Shown here one piece after another: positions 54,384-62,047 of a stretch of 64,000 nt of DNA. The translations under genes were made by a program, and so were the position numbers. Location: positions 62,001-126,000 of the forward strand of contig JBFLXB010000005.1 of NCBI GenBank assembly GCA_040757335.1, given 5' to 3'. The notes beneath the pieces are model-generated. The model was not told the DNA's origin, made no database searches, and saw nothing but the letters and a program-made list of their open reading frames with translations. Source of the stretch: Nitrospirota bacterium. GTDB lineage: Bacteria; Nitrospirota; Nitrospiria; 2-01-FULL-66-17. Numbering within the stretch: position 1 is the stretch's first letter; each line of letters begins with the position of its first letter.

Positions 54384-54644
54384 CTACCAAACCACAACGG
54401 TATCAGCATCCCAGATCATGTCCATCAGGCGATCGTCTTCGATCAGTGGATAGGGCGTCGCGGTTTTGCGCGCGTGCGCGTCGCCCGCGAGCACGAACGT
54501 CGGGCACGGTAATCCCGGCTGTGCGGCAACGGCGTCTTGAATGAGGATGATCGAGCACGAATCAGTGGCCGCGGTCTGGTGGGCGAGCAGGTCCCACGGA
54601 TGAACCGATCCGGCGGATTTCACGATGTGCAGCGTCCCGGCCAT
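54384..54644 (-). CDS. DsrH/TusB-like sulfur-relay protein
   Basis: 86 residues. MAGTLHIVKSAG opens the small TusB/DsrH fold, and the ending LIEDDRLMDMIWDADTVVVW is its usual C-terminus. Last gene of a three-gene set of DsrE-fold proteins. These pass sulfane sulfur between thiol carriers. The upstream gene's stop is two bases away. Confidence 0.75.
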   Translation of the reverse strand: MAGTLHIVKSAGSVHPWDLLAHQTAATDSCSIILIQDAVAAQPGLPCPTFVLAGDAHARKTATPYPLIEDDRLMDMIWDADTVVVW

Positions 54645-54646
54645 TC

Positions 54647-55000
54647 TTAGAACACCACAAATCGATCGGCTTGGCCGATGAGCTTGGCGATGTCCGGCGG
54701 ATCGACCGGGACGATCCGGTAATCGCTGTCACCCGCGTCGCGTCCCTTGAGCGCGGCCCGCTCCACGTAGAATCCCGGCTCTAGCGCCTCGGCCAGCGAA
54801 GGCAAATACTTCTCCACCTCCTCGGCGCAGGCTGAATCCTCGGCCTCGGGAAACAGAAGCGCGACAGCCGGTCCCCGCAGCACCACCGATACGGTATGCG
54901 ACCCACTGCCCAATCCGAGCGCGATGCGGATCGCCTCGCCCGGCCGGGCGCTGGTCATGGGATCGCCGGTGATCAAGACGAGAATGCGGCGGGCCGGCAT
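54647..55000 (-). CDS. DsrE/DsrF-fold protein
   Basis: 117 residues from ATG 55000. RILVLITGDPMTSARPGEAI, VVLRGPAVALLF and a C-terminal IAKLIGQADRFVVF fit the DsrE/TusC fold. One Cys (SACAEEVEKYL) lies in the loop where carriers of this fold can bear a persulfide. The start overlaps the preceding gene by one base. Confidence 0.7.
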   Translation of the reverse strand: MPARRILVLITGDPMTSARPGEAIRIALGLGSGSHTVSVVLRGPAVALLFPEAEDSACAEEVEKYLPSLAEALEPGFYVERAALKGRDAGDSDYRIVPVDPPDIAKLIGQADRFVVF

Positions 55001-55317
55001 CAGTCGAACGCGAGAAACCGGTCGCAACCTGCGATAATGTCGGACAGCACCACCAGGCCGCAGAACGTGGCGCGATCATCGATCGGCACCCCCATTTTCT
55101 GCGCTCCGAACGCGCACACGAACAGCTTGGCCCCACGGCCGGGCAGACGCTGGATGGGCGGCGTGTCCAGGCAGCGCGTGCCCTCGTCGATCAAGTACAA
55201 GTAGACATCGTCTCCGCGGCGCATCGCGGCGTCGGAGAGGCGAGCCACGGTGTCGAGGTTGGGGTGTTCAGGACCGGTGGAGAGCAAGAGACCAAGTTTG
55301 CGACGAGTGCTGGTCAC
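55000..55317 (-). CDS. DsrE family protein
   Basis: 105 residues. KLGLLLSTGPEHPNLDTV, then VYLYLIDEGTRCLDTP, LFVCAFGAQKMG and LSDIIAGCDRFLAFD are the DsrE fold. It has three cysteines; that in VCAFGAQK aligns with the sulfur-binding position. First of the trio. DsrC, TusA and TusE are not in the window, so whether the set works in tRNA thiolation or sulfur oxidation is open. Confidence 0.78.
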   Translation of the reverse strand: MTSTRRKLGLLLSTGPEHPNLDTVARLSDAAMRRGDDVYLYLIDEGTRCLDTPPIQRLPGRGAKLFVCAFGAQKMGVPIDDRATFCGLVVLSDIIAGCDRFLAFD

Positions 55318-55324
55318 GGCGGCG

Positions 55325-55354
55325 ATGCTATCAGCCGATTGAAGATGATGTCAA
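55325..55354 (-). promoter_or_regulatory. Promoter for the DsrE-fold trio
   Basis: Reading the minus strand: TTGACA (55354-55349), 18 bases, TAGCAT (55330-55325), just upstream of the GTG at 55317. The leader would be nearly absent. Confidence 0.5.
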
Positions 55355-55386
55355 TTTGATAAACAGCAGGTCATATGTCTCCGTTC

Positions 55387-55402
55387 AGCGACACGTGTCG
55401 CT
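55387..55402. promoter_or_regulatory. 16-bp perfect palindrome
   Basis: AGCGACACGTGTCGCT, self-complementary over its full length, in the intergenic stretch between the DsrE trio and the sigma-54 element. It is about 145 bases upstream of the -24 box, a typical distance for an activator site. Confidence 0.5.
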
Positions 55403-55532
55403 ATGATGGGGGCGTTTCCCTACCGCGTTCCAGTCCGGCACGAGGAGGCCTACTTTAAGAAATTAGGGGCATCCAATTGATCTTCTGACGCTTACCCGAT
55501 CAACTCTCTCCGGTCGTTCGCGCATCTGAAGC

Positions 55533-55547
55533 TGGCACGAGGGTTGC
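55533..55547 (+). promoter_or_regulatory. Sigma-54 promoter (-24/-12)
   Basis: TGGCACGAGGGTTGC is an exact TGGCAC-N5-TTGC. Transcription would begin near 55560, about 320 bases before the first exported protein. The 55318-55879 stretch otherwise holds only the palindrome at 55387, a minus-strand promoter and short unsupported frames. Confidence 0.7.
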
Positions 55548-55879
55548 CTCTCTCCTGTGTCACGTTGGCAGCCGATCACTCTGTGCTGTTGCCGGAGGCA
55601 TCCCATGGATGCAGTGAAGTGGCGCATCAGGCACCACCCGCCCCACCACGTCCGCCGATCAGTTTTTGCCAGACGATATCAATTAAAGACAAGCGTTTGT
55701 GTTTGCAAGTCTTCGATGAAGAGTTTAAGCCTCGTGGTGTACGCGTGAGCCGTGTATGAACACGAGGTCACGGAGCTACGAGCGAGGAGCGGACACTCTC
55801 GTCCCCCCGTGTAGATCAGGAGGGCTTGGTCATGCGCCCAATTCACCGCGAGACCTTGACCATCACAAGGAGGGAGACC

Positions 55880-56526
55880 ATGAAGACCGGCTATATCAAA
55901 GTGCTAGGACTAATGTGTTTGGTCTCACTTATTTTTGGCCCTACTCGTACTGCGAATGCGGAGCTGACATTCTCGGACCCAGTAAGTATCTCTCAATCGC
56001 CCTTAACGTTCTCGGGAGTAGATGCTTCGGGAGGAAATGTCTTCGGATATGACTTCAAGACCTCTGGTACGTCAATTTATGCGGTCTGGTTTGAGTCCCA
56101 CCAACTTTACAGTGTAAATGACCTCTACTTTTCCAGATCTGCGGATGAGGGAGCGACATGGTCTGCCCCGATCAATATTTCAAATACCCCTCAAACGGTA
56201 GAAATGAGGCCACAACTAGCCGTGGTCGGATCGCACGTCTACATCCTATGGAGTGACTCCACTTTAGGCTAGGCTATTTGTTCGCATACTCCCATGATAG
56301 TGGCCAGACATTTTCCCCGGCGACCATCATTGTCCCTTCGACTGAATCGTACTGGCCACCCTATCCGGCAATGGCTGCCAATGAGACTGGAATCTACGTG
56401 GTGTGGGACCGACCATGCCCTCAATGGGTCGAGCCTGGTGAGCGGGACGGTGAAGGTCAGGTTAGAGGGGCGAAAGCCGTGTACAGACCCGCCCGAAGAA
56501 CCGGCGGCGCCTGCGGGGCCATATAA
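55880..56526 (+). pseudogene. Exported BNR/sialidase-like repeat protein, broken
   Basis: ATG 55880 (after AAGGAGGGAG) starts MKTGYIKVLGLMCLVSLIFG and a signal peptide ending TANA. BNR/Asp-box-like repeats follow (YFSRSADEGATWSAPINIS). The frame stops at 56270-56272 after YILWSDSTLG; the next repeats (FAYSHDSGQTFSPATI, AANETGIYVVW) continue from 56278 in another phase and then trail off. At least one nonsense/frameshift change and a C-terminal truncation are visible. The expected length for such proteins is several hundred residues. Confidence 0.65.
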
Positions 56527-56587
56527 GGGATGGTTCTGATCGAGGAGTCAGCTCTGCCACTTGGTTCCGAGAAGAGGAGGAACGGCC

Positions 56588-57607
56588 ATGAATCAGGTCA
56601 CACTTCGTGAGGGACGTGCTGTGCTCGCCATCGCTTTTCTGTTGCCGTGGTTCACGTCGGAGCCCGTGAACGCGGGGGTGCGGGACAACTCCGTGACCAG
56701 TGCGAAGGTCGTTGACGAGAGTCTCACGGGCGCGGATATCCAGAACAACACACTTACCGGCGCTGACATTCAAAACGGATCCCTGACGCGGGGCGATCTC
56801 CAACCGGTTGCCCACCAGGTCGTGGTGGCGACGAGCGGCGGAGACTACACCAGCGTGAGCGCGGCGCTGGCTGCCATCACCCCTTCGGCCACGGATCCCT
56901 ACGTCATCGAGGTGATGCCAGGGACCTACACCGACAACATCTCCATGAAGAGCTACGTGCACCTTCGTGGGGCTGGCCGCGAGGTGACGACCATTCAGTC
57001 GCCATCAACATCATCCGATGTGGTGACGCTCACCAACGTCACGAACGCGGCGATCTCTGGCCTGACCATTGCTGGAGGTCGTCACGGGATCAACATGTTT
57101 GGTTCGTCTGCCACCATCACGGGGAATACGATTTCCGGGAACAGCCGTCGGGGGATGGTGCTCGACTTTTCCACGCCGATCATCAGAGGAAATACCATCA
57201 CTGGAAATCTGGATGGAGGGATCGAGAACATTTCTGCGTCACCCACCATCGTGGACAACACGATCACCGCCAACAGCAGCTTTGGAATCGTGAGCAACTC
57301 CTCGTCTCCCACGATCGCGCGAAACATCATCACGGGAAACACGGCGTTTGGGATCGACAACATCAACTCCCCCTCGCTTATTCGAGACAACGTGATTGCC
57401 GGGCATACCTTCGGCGTGTCGACCATGACCTCTTCATCGTCGACGATCCTCAACAATCGCATCACTGGCAACGCGTCCGCCGATATCAGTGTGGACGCGA
57501 CGAGCATCCCGAACATCAGCTTCAATCTGTACGACACCATCACCGGGACTACGGGAATAGGGTCGTTCAATGTCAATTCCAACGGCGATCCTGCCCCGGC
57601 TCCGTAA
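56588..57607 (+). CDS. Exported right-handed beta-helix (pectate-lyase-fold) protein
   Basis: 339 residues. A signal peptide (AVLAIAFLLPWFTSEPVNA), pentapeptide-like TGADIQNNTLTGADIQNGSL, then regular parallel beta-helix turns rich in ITGN, ISGN and IAR/IRD repeats (about 165-320). GDYTSVSAALAAI and VIEVMPGTYTDNI are the usual entry to the fold. Members bind or cleave polysaccharides, but no catalytic residues are evident. ATG 56588 follows GAGGAGG. Confidence 0.8.
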   Translation: MNQVTLREGRAVLAIAFLLPWFTSEPVNAGVRDNSVTSAKVVDESLTGADIQNNTLTGADIQNGSLTRGDLQPVAHQVVVATSGGDYTSVSAALAAITPSATDPYVIEVMPGTYTDNISMKSYVHLRGAGREVTTIQSPSTSSDVVTLTNVTNAAISGLTIAGGRHGINMFGSSATITGNTISGNSRRGMVLDFSTPIIRGNTITGNLDGGIENISASPTIVDNTITANSSFGIVSNSSSPTIARNIITGNTAFGIDNINSPSLIRDNVIAGHTFGVSTMTSSSSTILNNRITGNASADISVDATSIPNISFNLYDTITGTTGIGSFNVNSNGDPAPAP

Positions 57608-57615
57608 CGAGCGGA

Positions 57616-57634
57616 GTCAAGCGACCAGCTTGAC
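57616..57634 (+). promoter_or_regulatory. Short hairpin between two exported-protein genes
   Basis: GTCAAGC, loop GACCA, GCTTGAC: a perfect 7-bp stem a few bases before the ribosome site of the next gene. It may limit read-through or translation. Confidence 0.4.
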
Positions 57635-57648
57635 GGGAAGGAGAAGCT

Positions 57649-59892
57649 ATGAAGCGCGAGCACGAAGGTGCCAGAGAGCGAACCATCTCACCTTGTTGTC
57701 CGTCGGTTCGTGTGTTGCAGTATGGGTCCCGATTCCTCGGTGTTGTGGTTGCGGTCGGGTTCATGTTCCCGCTGGCTGCGAGCTCGGCCGAGACCGTCTC
57801 GTTCGCCCCTGCCGTCAACTTTGCGACCGGGGAAGGCCCCCAGGCCGTGGCGGTTGGGGATCTGACCCAAGATGGGAAGCCTGATCTGATAGTGGTCAAC
57901 GGCAGCGGCAATTCCGTCTCGATCTTATGTGGGAATGGCACGGGCTCGTTCGGAGCGCCCACCCACTTCGCGGTGGGGGCTGGCCCAGTGGCCGTAGCCA
58001 TCGGCGATCTCAACGGGGACGGGAAGCTGGACGTGGCCGTGGCCAATGCCGACAGCCACAACGTCTCGGTCCTGCTGGGCACCGGGGGCGGTGCTCTGGG
58101 GCCTGCCGCGAATTTTCCGGTGGGGAGCAGACCCTACTCGGTAGCCATCGGAGACCTCAACCAGGATGGGAAGCCGGACCTGGCCGCGGCGAACTTCGTT
58201 AGCAACACGGTGTCGATTCTGTTGGGGGATGGGACTGGGTCCTTTGGAACGGCCACGGATTTTGCCGCGGGGAACGGCTCAGAGGTGGTGGCCATCGGCG
58301 ACCTTAACCTGGATGGGAAACCGGATCTGGCCGTGGCGAACTTCTACAGCAACACCGTGTCGATTCTCTTGGGTGACGGCACCGGCTCCTTTGGGGCGGC
58401 CACTGAGTTCTGGGCGGGAGAAGCCGCCACGTTCGTGGCCATCGGGGATCTCAATCTGGACGGGAAGCCCGATCTCGCGGTTGCCAGCGCCTATGCCAGC
58501 GATGTCTCGGTCCTCCTTGGAGATGGCTCGGGCTTCTTTTCCCCGGCGCTCGCCGTTCCGGTTCATGGGGGCGCGCAGACCGTGGAAATCGCAGACTTTA
58601 ACGGAGACGGCAAGCCGGATCTAGCTGTGGCCTACACGCTCGCCGGCGTGGTGTCGGCGCTGATCGGGGACGGCACCGGGGCATTCGGGCCCATGGTGGA
58701 CTTCACCGGGGGCAGCGGACCGTCGTACTGGGACCTCCTGGCGGCCGGAGATTTGAACCGGGACGGCAAACCAGATCTGGCTGTGGTCAACAGCGGGAGC
58801 AACACAGTTTCGGTCCTGCTTAATACCACGGTACCGGACCCGGCGCCGGACCTCGTGGTCCAATCGGTGTCCGCGGTGATCTCGGGCGGCGATGTCGTGG
58901 TGACCGACGTCGTGCGGAACCAGGGGACCGGTGCGGCGGGGGCGTTCGCAGCGTCGTACTACTTCGCGCAGGATCCCAACGCGCCCGCGAATGGGACGTT
59001 GATCGGATCACGAAGCGTGAGCGGTCTGGCTGCGAACGGCGGATACAATGGGGCGACCACGCGGTTCCGGGTACCGAACGCCACGCCGAGAGGGACCTAC
59101 TACGTGTGCGCCGTGGCGGATTCCGGGAACGCGGTCACAGAATCGAACGAAAACAACAACGTGCTTTGTACCACCGGGCAGTACACGATCGGCCCTGATC
59201 TGACTCCCACGTCGTTGTCAGCGTCGATTGCTGGAGCGTCGATCTATGTCTCCGACGTGGAACAGAACATCGGCAACCGGTGGGCGAATCCGTTTGAGGT
59301 CTCGTTCTACTTTACGTCGAGCCCGGACGCGTCAACCAGTGGGACGTTCATTGGCACACGGAGTGTGCCTGGGATCGATGGAGGCTCACGAATCAACTCG
59401 GCCAACACCAGGTTCGCCATCCCCGATACCACCCCAATGGGGACCTACTACGTGTGCGCGGTGAGCGATTCAGGCGGAGCGGTCGACGAACTCAATGAGG
59501 CGAACAACACCCGGTGCACGACCGGCACCTACCTGATCGGCCCCGACCTGGTCGTGTACGCGCTGTCTGTCACGAAGTCGGGTGCGAGCCTGTACGTGAG
59601 CGACACCGAACAGAACATCGGCAACCGCCGGGCGGAGGCCTTTACGGTGGCGTTCTACGTGTCCTTGGACTCCGCGTTTGATCAGAGCGATACGCTGCTG
59701 GGGACTCGCGCAGTGGCAGGGTTGGCCGGGGGCGGTGCGTCGAATTCGCGGACGACGGTGTTCAGGGTTCCCTCGGGAATTCCGGCAGGAAACTACTACG
59801 TGATCGCAGTGACGGATTCAGGGGGCGCTGTGAACGAGCTCAACGAAGCCAACGACGTGCGCGCAACGTCCGCGACCTACGCGCTCCCTTAA
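57649..59892 (+). CDS. Exported FG-GAP/VCBS and CARDB repeat protein
   Basis: 747 residues. An N-terminal export signal (GVVVAVGFMFPLAASSA) precedes about seven FG-GAP/VCBS repeats (residues about 55-395), each with a GDLNxDGKPDLAVAN calcium loop and VSILLGDGTGSFG. Three CARDB domains follow (about 400-745), each starting PDL and ending near TYYVCAV/YYVIAVTDSG and NELNEAND. The design is of a surface adhesin or large extracellular binding protein. It is the longest and only intact large gene of the sigma-54 cluster. Confidence 0.87.
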   Translation: MKREHEGARERTISPCCPSVRVLQYGSRFLGVVVAVGFMFPLAASSAETVSFAPAVNFATGEGPQAVAVGDLTQDGKPDLIVVNGSGNSVSILCGNGTGSFGAPTHFAVGAGPVAVAIGDLNGDGKLDVAVANADSHNVSVLLGTGGGALGPAANFPVGSRPYSVAIGDLNQDGKPDLAAANFVSNTVSILLGDGTGSFGTATDFAAGNGSEVVAIGDLNLDGKPDLAVANFYSNTVSILLGDGTGSFGAATEFWAGEAATFVAIGDLNLDGKPDLAVASAYASDVSVLLGDGSGFFSPALAVPVHGGAQTVEIADFNGDGKPDLAVAYTLAGVVSALIGDGTGAFGPMVDFTGGSGPSYWDLLAAGDLNRDGKPDLAVVNSGSNTVSVLLNTTVPDPAPDLVVQSVSAVISGGDVVVTDVVRNQGTGAAGAFAASYYFAQDPNAPANGTLIGSRSVSGLAANGGYNGATTRFRVPNATPRGTYYVCAVADSGNAVTESNENNNVLCTTGQYTIGPDLTPTSLSASIAGASIYVSDVEQNIGNRWANPFEVSFYFTSSPDASTSGTFIGTRSVPGIDGGSRINSANTRFAIPDTTPMGTYYVCAVSDSGGAVDELNEANNTRCTTGTYLIGPDLVVYALSVTKSGASLYVSDTEQNIGNRRAEAFTVAFYVSLDSAFDQSDTLLGTRAVAGLAGGGASNSRTTVFRVPSGIPAGNYYVIAVTDSGGAVNELNEANDVRATSATYALP

Positions 59893-59898
59893 CCCGGC

Positions 59899-59934
59899 GA
59901 GGCAACCGGATGGCATCTGCCCTCCGGTTGCCTC
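59899..59934 (+). terminator. Strong hairpin terminator-like structure
   Basis: GAGGCAACCGGA (59899-59910) and TCCGGTTGCCTC (59923-59934) form a perfect 12-bp stem starting seven bases after the stop of the VCBS protein. No long T-run follows. Confidence 0.65.
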
Positions 59935-60052
59935 TGGCCGTCGCCGCAGTGCGCTTGTCCGCTTCGGCGAGGCGCCTCCAAAGCCGGCTGCCCACCGAAT
60001 TGCGGGCGGGCACGACGTGTGTCGCCGGCGAGCGCACAGTTGACGTCAGGAT

Positions 60053-60077
60053 GATGTATATGATATCGATATACATC
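60053..60077. promoter_or_regulatory. 25-bp operator before the BrnT/BrnA fusion
   Basis: GATGTATAT, a 7-base centre GATATCG, ATATACATC: perfect 9-bp arms, 16 bases before the ATG. TTGACG (60040-60045) lies just upstream, so the operator covers the -10 region. It suits autorepression by the CopG-type antitoxin domain. Confidence 0.75.
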
Positions 60078-60093
60078 GCTTCTGGGCAAAACG

Positions 60094-60657
60094 ATGGACG
60101 TGCTGGCCGATGCTCGGGGGTTCGACTGGGATCAAGGCAATGTCGCCAAGAATTGGGAACGCCATCGGGTAACGCCGGCCGAGTGCGAACAGTCGTTTTT
60201 CAATCGTCCACTGATCGTCGCTCCAGATGCCGCACACTCCGTTCACGAGGCGCGCTACTATTTGCTCGGTCGGACGGACCGAGGCCGACGGCTTTTTGTT
60301 GTGTTCACCCTACGTCGAGACCGCATCCGGGTGATCTCGGCGCGAGACATGACCGAAGGGAGCGTGAGCGCTACCATGCGCAGCCTGAAGAAGGTGCCTA
60401 AGTTCAAAAGCGAGGCGGCAGAACGCGAGTTTTGGGCCACCCACGACTCGACCGAGTACGTCGATTACTCCAGGGCGAAGCGCGTGACGTTTCCTCACCT
60501 CAAGCCGTCGACCACCACCATCTCGCTGCGGCTGCCGCAATCCCTCCTCGATCATCTCCGACAGCTCGCCAACGAGCGGGATGTGCCGTATCAGACTCTC
60601 CTCAAGATGTTTCTGGCGGAACGGGTGGAACGCGAGTTGCGCGGAAAGCCGGCGTGA
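60094..60657 (+). CDS. BrnT toxin-BrnA antitoxin fused in one reading frame
   Basis: 187 codons. Residues 3-86 are BrnT (GFDWDQGNVAKNWERHRVTP, YYLLGRTDRGRRLFVVFT, IRVISARDM). Residues 95-187 are a BrnA/CopG-type antitoxin (KKVPKFKSEAAEREFW, STTTISLRLPQSLLDHL). The usual toxin tail is readable one frame away from 60354: RRERERYHAQPEEGA, then TAA at 60399-60401, overlapping the antitoxin ATG (60376). One base is missing after the Met codon at 60349, so the toxin loses its last helix and runs into the antitoxin. The original arrangement would be brnT then brnA with overlapping ends. Confidence 0.87.
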   Translation: MDVLADARGFDWDQGNVAKNWERHRVTPAECEQSFFNRPLIVAPDAAHSVHEARYYLLGRTDRGRRLFVVFTLRRDRIRVISARDMTEGSVSATMRSLKKVPKFKSEAAEREFWATHDSTEYVDYSRAKRVTFPHLKPSTTTISLRLPQSLLDHLRQLANERDVPYQTLLKMFLAERVERELRGKPA

Positions 60658-60789
60658 GTGGGGCTGACGCGGTAACCCTTCGTCCTTCAGTGCATCCTGT
60701 CTGACGATCAGCCGCACGCCTACAGCGGCGCTCTGGCGCCTTTTTGTGCCCTCGTGCGGAATCGTGTGCCGTGATAGAATGCCGTGGTC

Positions 60790-61959
60790 ATGCCCCCGAT
60801 CTATCTCGACTCGATCGCCGCTACCAGACCGCATCCGGACGTGGTGGCAGCGATGCTGCCGTGGCTCACCGAGGACTTCGGCAATCCCATGTCGTTGCAC
60901 GGGTTCGGGGAGAAGCCGCGCGCCGCGGTCGAAGGGGCCCGCGCCCAGGTCGCGGGGTTGCTCGGGTGTGACGATCGAGAGATCATTTTCACCGGCAGCG
61001 GGACCGAGGCCAACACGCTGGCGTTGCGGGGGCTCATGGCGCCGCTGGCGAAGCGGGGCCGGCATCTCATCGTCTCCGCGATCGAGCATCCATCGATCCT
61101 GGACACGGCGCGGCGTCTGGAGCGCGAGGGGGCCGCACTAACCATCGTTCCGGTTGATCGTTACGGAGTGGTGGATCCGGGCGCGGTGACGGCTGCGATC
61201 CGGTCGGACACGGTGTTGGTATCGATTCAACTCGCGAACCCGGAAATCGGCACGGTGCAGCCCATCGCCGAGATCGCCCGGATCGGGCGCGAGCGGGGCG
61301 TGTTGGTCCACACCGATGCGGTGGCGGCGGGAGGGCGAGTCGAGCTGGACGTGCGCGCGCTGGGTGTGGATGCGCTGAGCGTGGCGGCCAACCAATTCTA
61401 TGGTCCCCCGGGCGTCGGCGCGCTGTACGTGCGGCGGGGGGTGCGGCTCGAACCGCTCCTGGTCGGCGGGGTGCAGGAGGGCGGGCGGCGGGCCGGCGGG
61501 CACAACGTCCCGGCCATCGTGGGGATGGGGCGCGCTGCGACTCTCGTAATCGAGCACGGGAAGACGTGGCAGACGTCGATGGCCGCGGGGCACCAGTTAT
61601 TCGCAAAGCGTTTGTCCGAGATCGAAGGCGTGCTGCTGACGGGCCATCCCGACCGGCGACTCCCGGGTCACGTCAGCGCGTGTTTCGAATACGTGGAGGG
61701 CGAGGCACTGGTCCGGGCCTTGGGTCAGGCCGGCGTGGCCGCGGCCAGCGGGTCCGCGTGCAGCGACTTCACCGTGTCCTCCAAGGTGTCCCACGTCTTG
61801 TCCGCACTGGGAGTCGAGCCGACGCAAGCGCAGGGATCGATCGTATTCTCGCTGGACCGCGATACCACGGAACCACAGGTCCGCGAAGTCTTGGAGATCC
61901 TCCCACCCATCATCGAGCGGTTGCGTCGGCTGTCCCCCCTCTATCGCGTCAACCGGTAG
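60790..61959 (+). CDS. NifS/IscS-like protein lacking the PLP lysine
   Basis: 389 residues from ATG 60790 (GTG 60784 also in frame). The fold type I aminotransferase signatures of cysteine desulfurase are present: IYLDSIAATRP, FGNPMSLHGFG, FTGSGTEANTLALRG, AIEHPSIL, NPEIGTVQPI, HTDAVAAGG, and the catalytic Cys loop SGSACSDFT and SHVLSALG. But where the Schiff-base lysine should be (SxHKxYGPKG) the sequence reads AANQFYGPPG: His-Lys is Asn-Gln, with Gln at residue 202. Also the usual Gln of DAVQ is Ala. It may be a non-canonical persulfide carrier or binding protein rather than an active desulfurase. Confidence 0.85.
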   Translation: MPPIYLDSIAATRPHPDVVAAMLPWLTEDFGNPMSLHGFGEKPRAAVEGARAQVAGLLGCDDREIIFTGSGTEANTLALRGLMAPLAKRGRHLIVSAIEHPSILDTARRLEREGAALTIVPVDRYGVVDPGAVTAAIRSDTVLVSIQLANPEIGTVQPIAEIARIGRERGVLVHTDAVAAGGRVELDVRALGVDALSVAANQFYGPPGVGALYVRRGVRLEPLLVGGVQEGGRRAGGHNVPAIVGMGRAATLVIEHGKTWQTSMAAGHQLFAKRLSEIEGVLLTGHPDRRLPGHVSACFEYVEGEALVRALGQAGVAAASGSACSDFTVSSKVSHVLSALGVEPTQAQGSIVFSLDRDTTEPQVREVLEILPPIIERLRRLSPLYRVNR

Positions 61960-61987
61960 CGGCTCTCCTCGTGGTCGGTGCGTTCAA

Positions 61988-62016
61988 TTGACAAAGCCTG
62001 CGGGCTTTTCTATGAT
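61988..62016 (+). promoter_or_regulatory. Sigma-70 promoter for ribBA-ribH-nusB with a terminator in its spacer
   Basis: TTGACA (61988-61993), exactly 17 bases, TATGAT (62011-62016). The spacer reads AAAGCC-TGCG-GGCTTT followed by TCT, a stem and T-run like an intrinsic terminator for the NifS-like gene upstream. One 29-base segment seems to end one transcript and start the next. Confidence 0.7.
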
Positions 62017-62047
62017 ATCGATCTCAGCGAAACTATAGGAAAAATCT

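Noticed and set aside
55544-55759. Plus-strand frames between the sigma-54 element and the first exported gene
   Set aside because: No ribosome site, family signature or consistent codon pattern; most likely untranslated leader.
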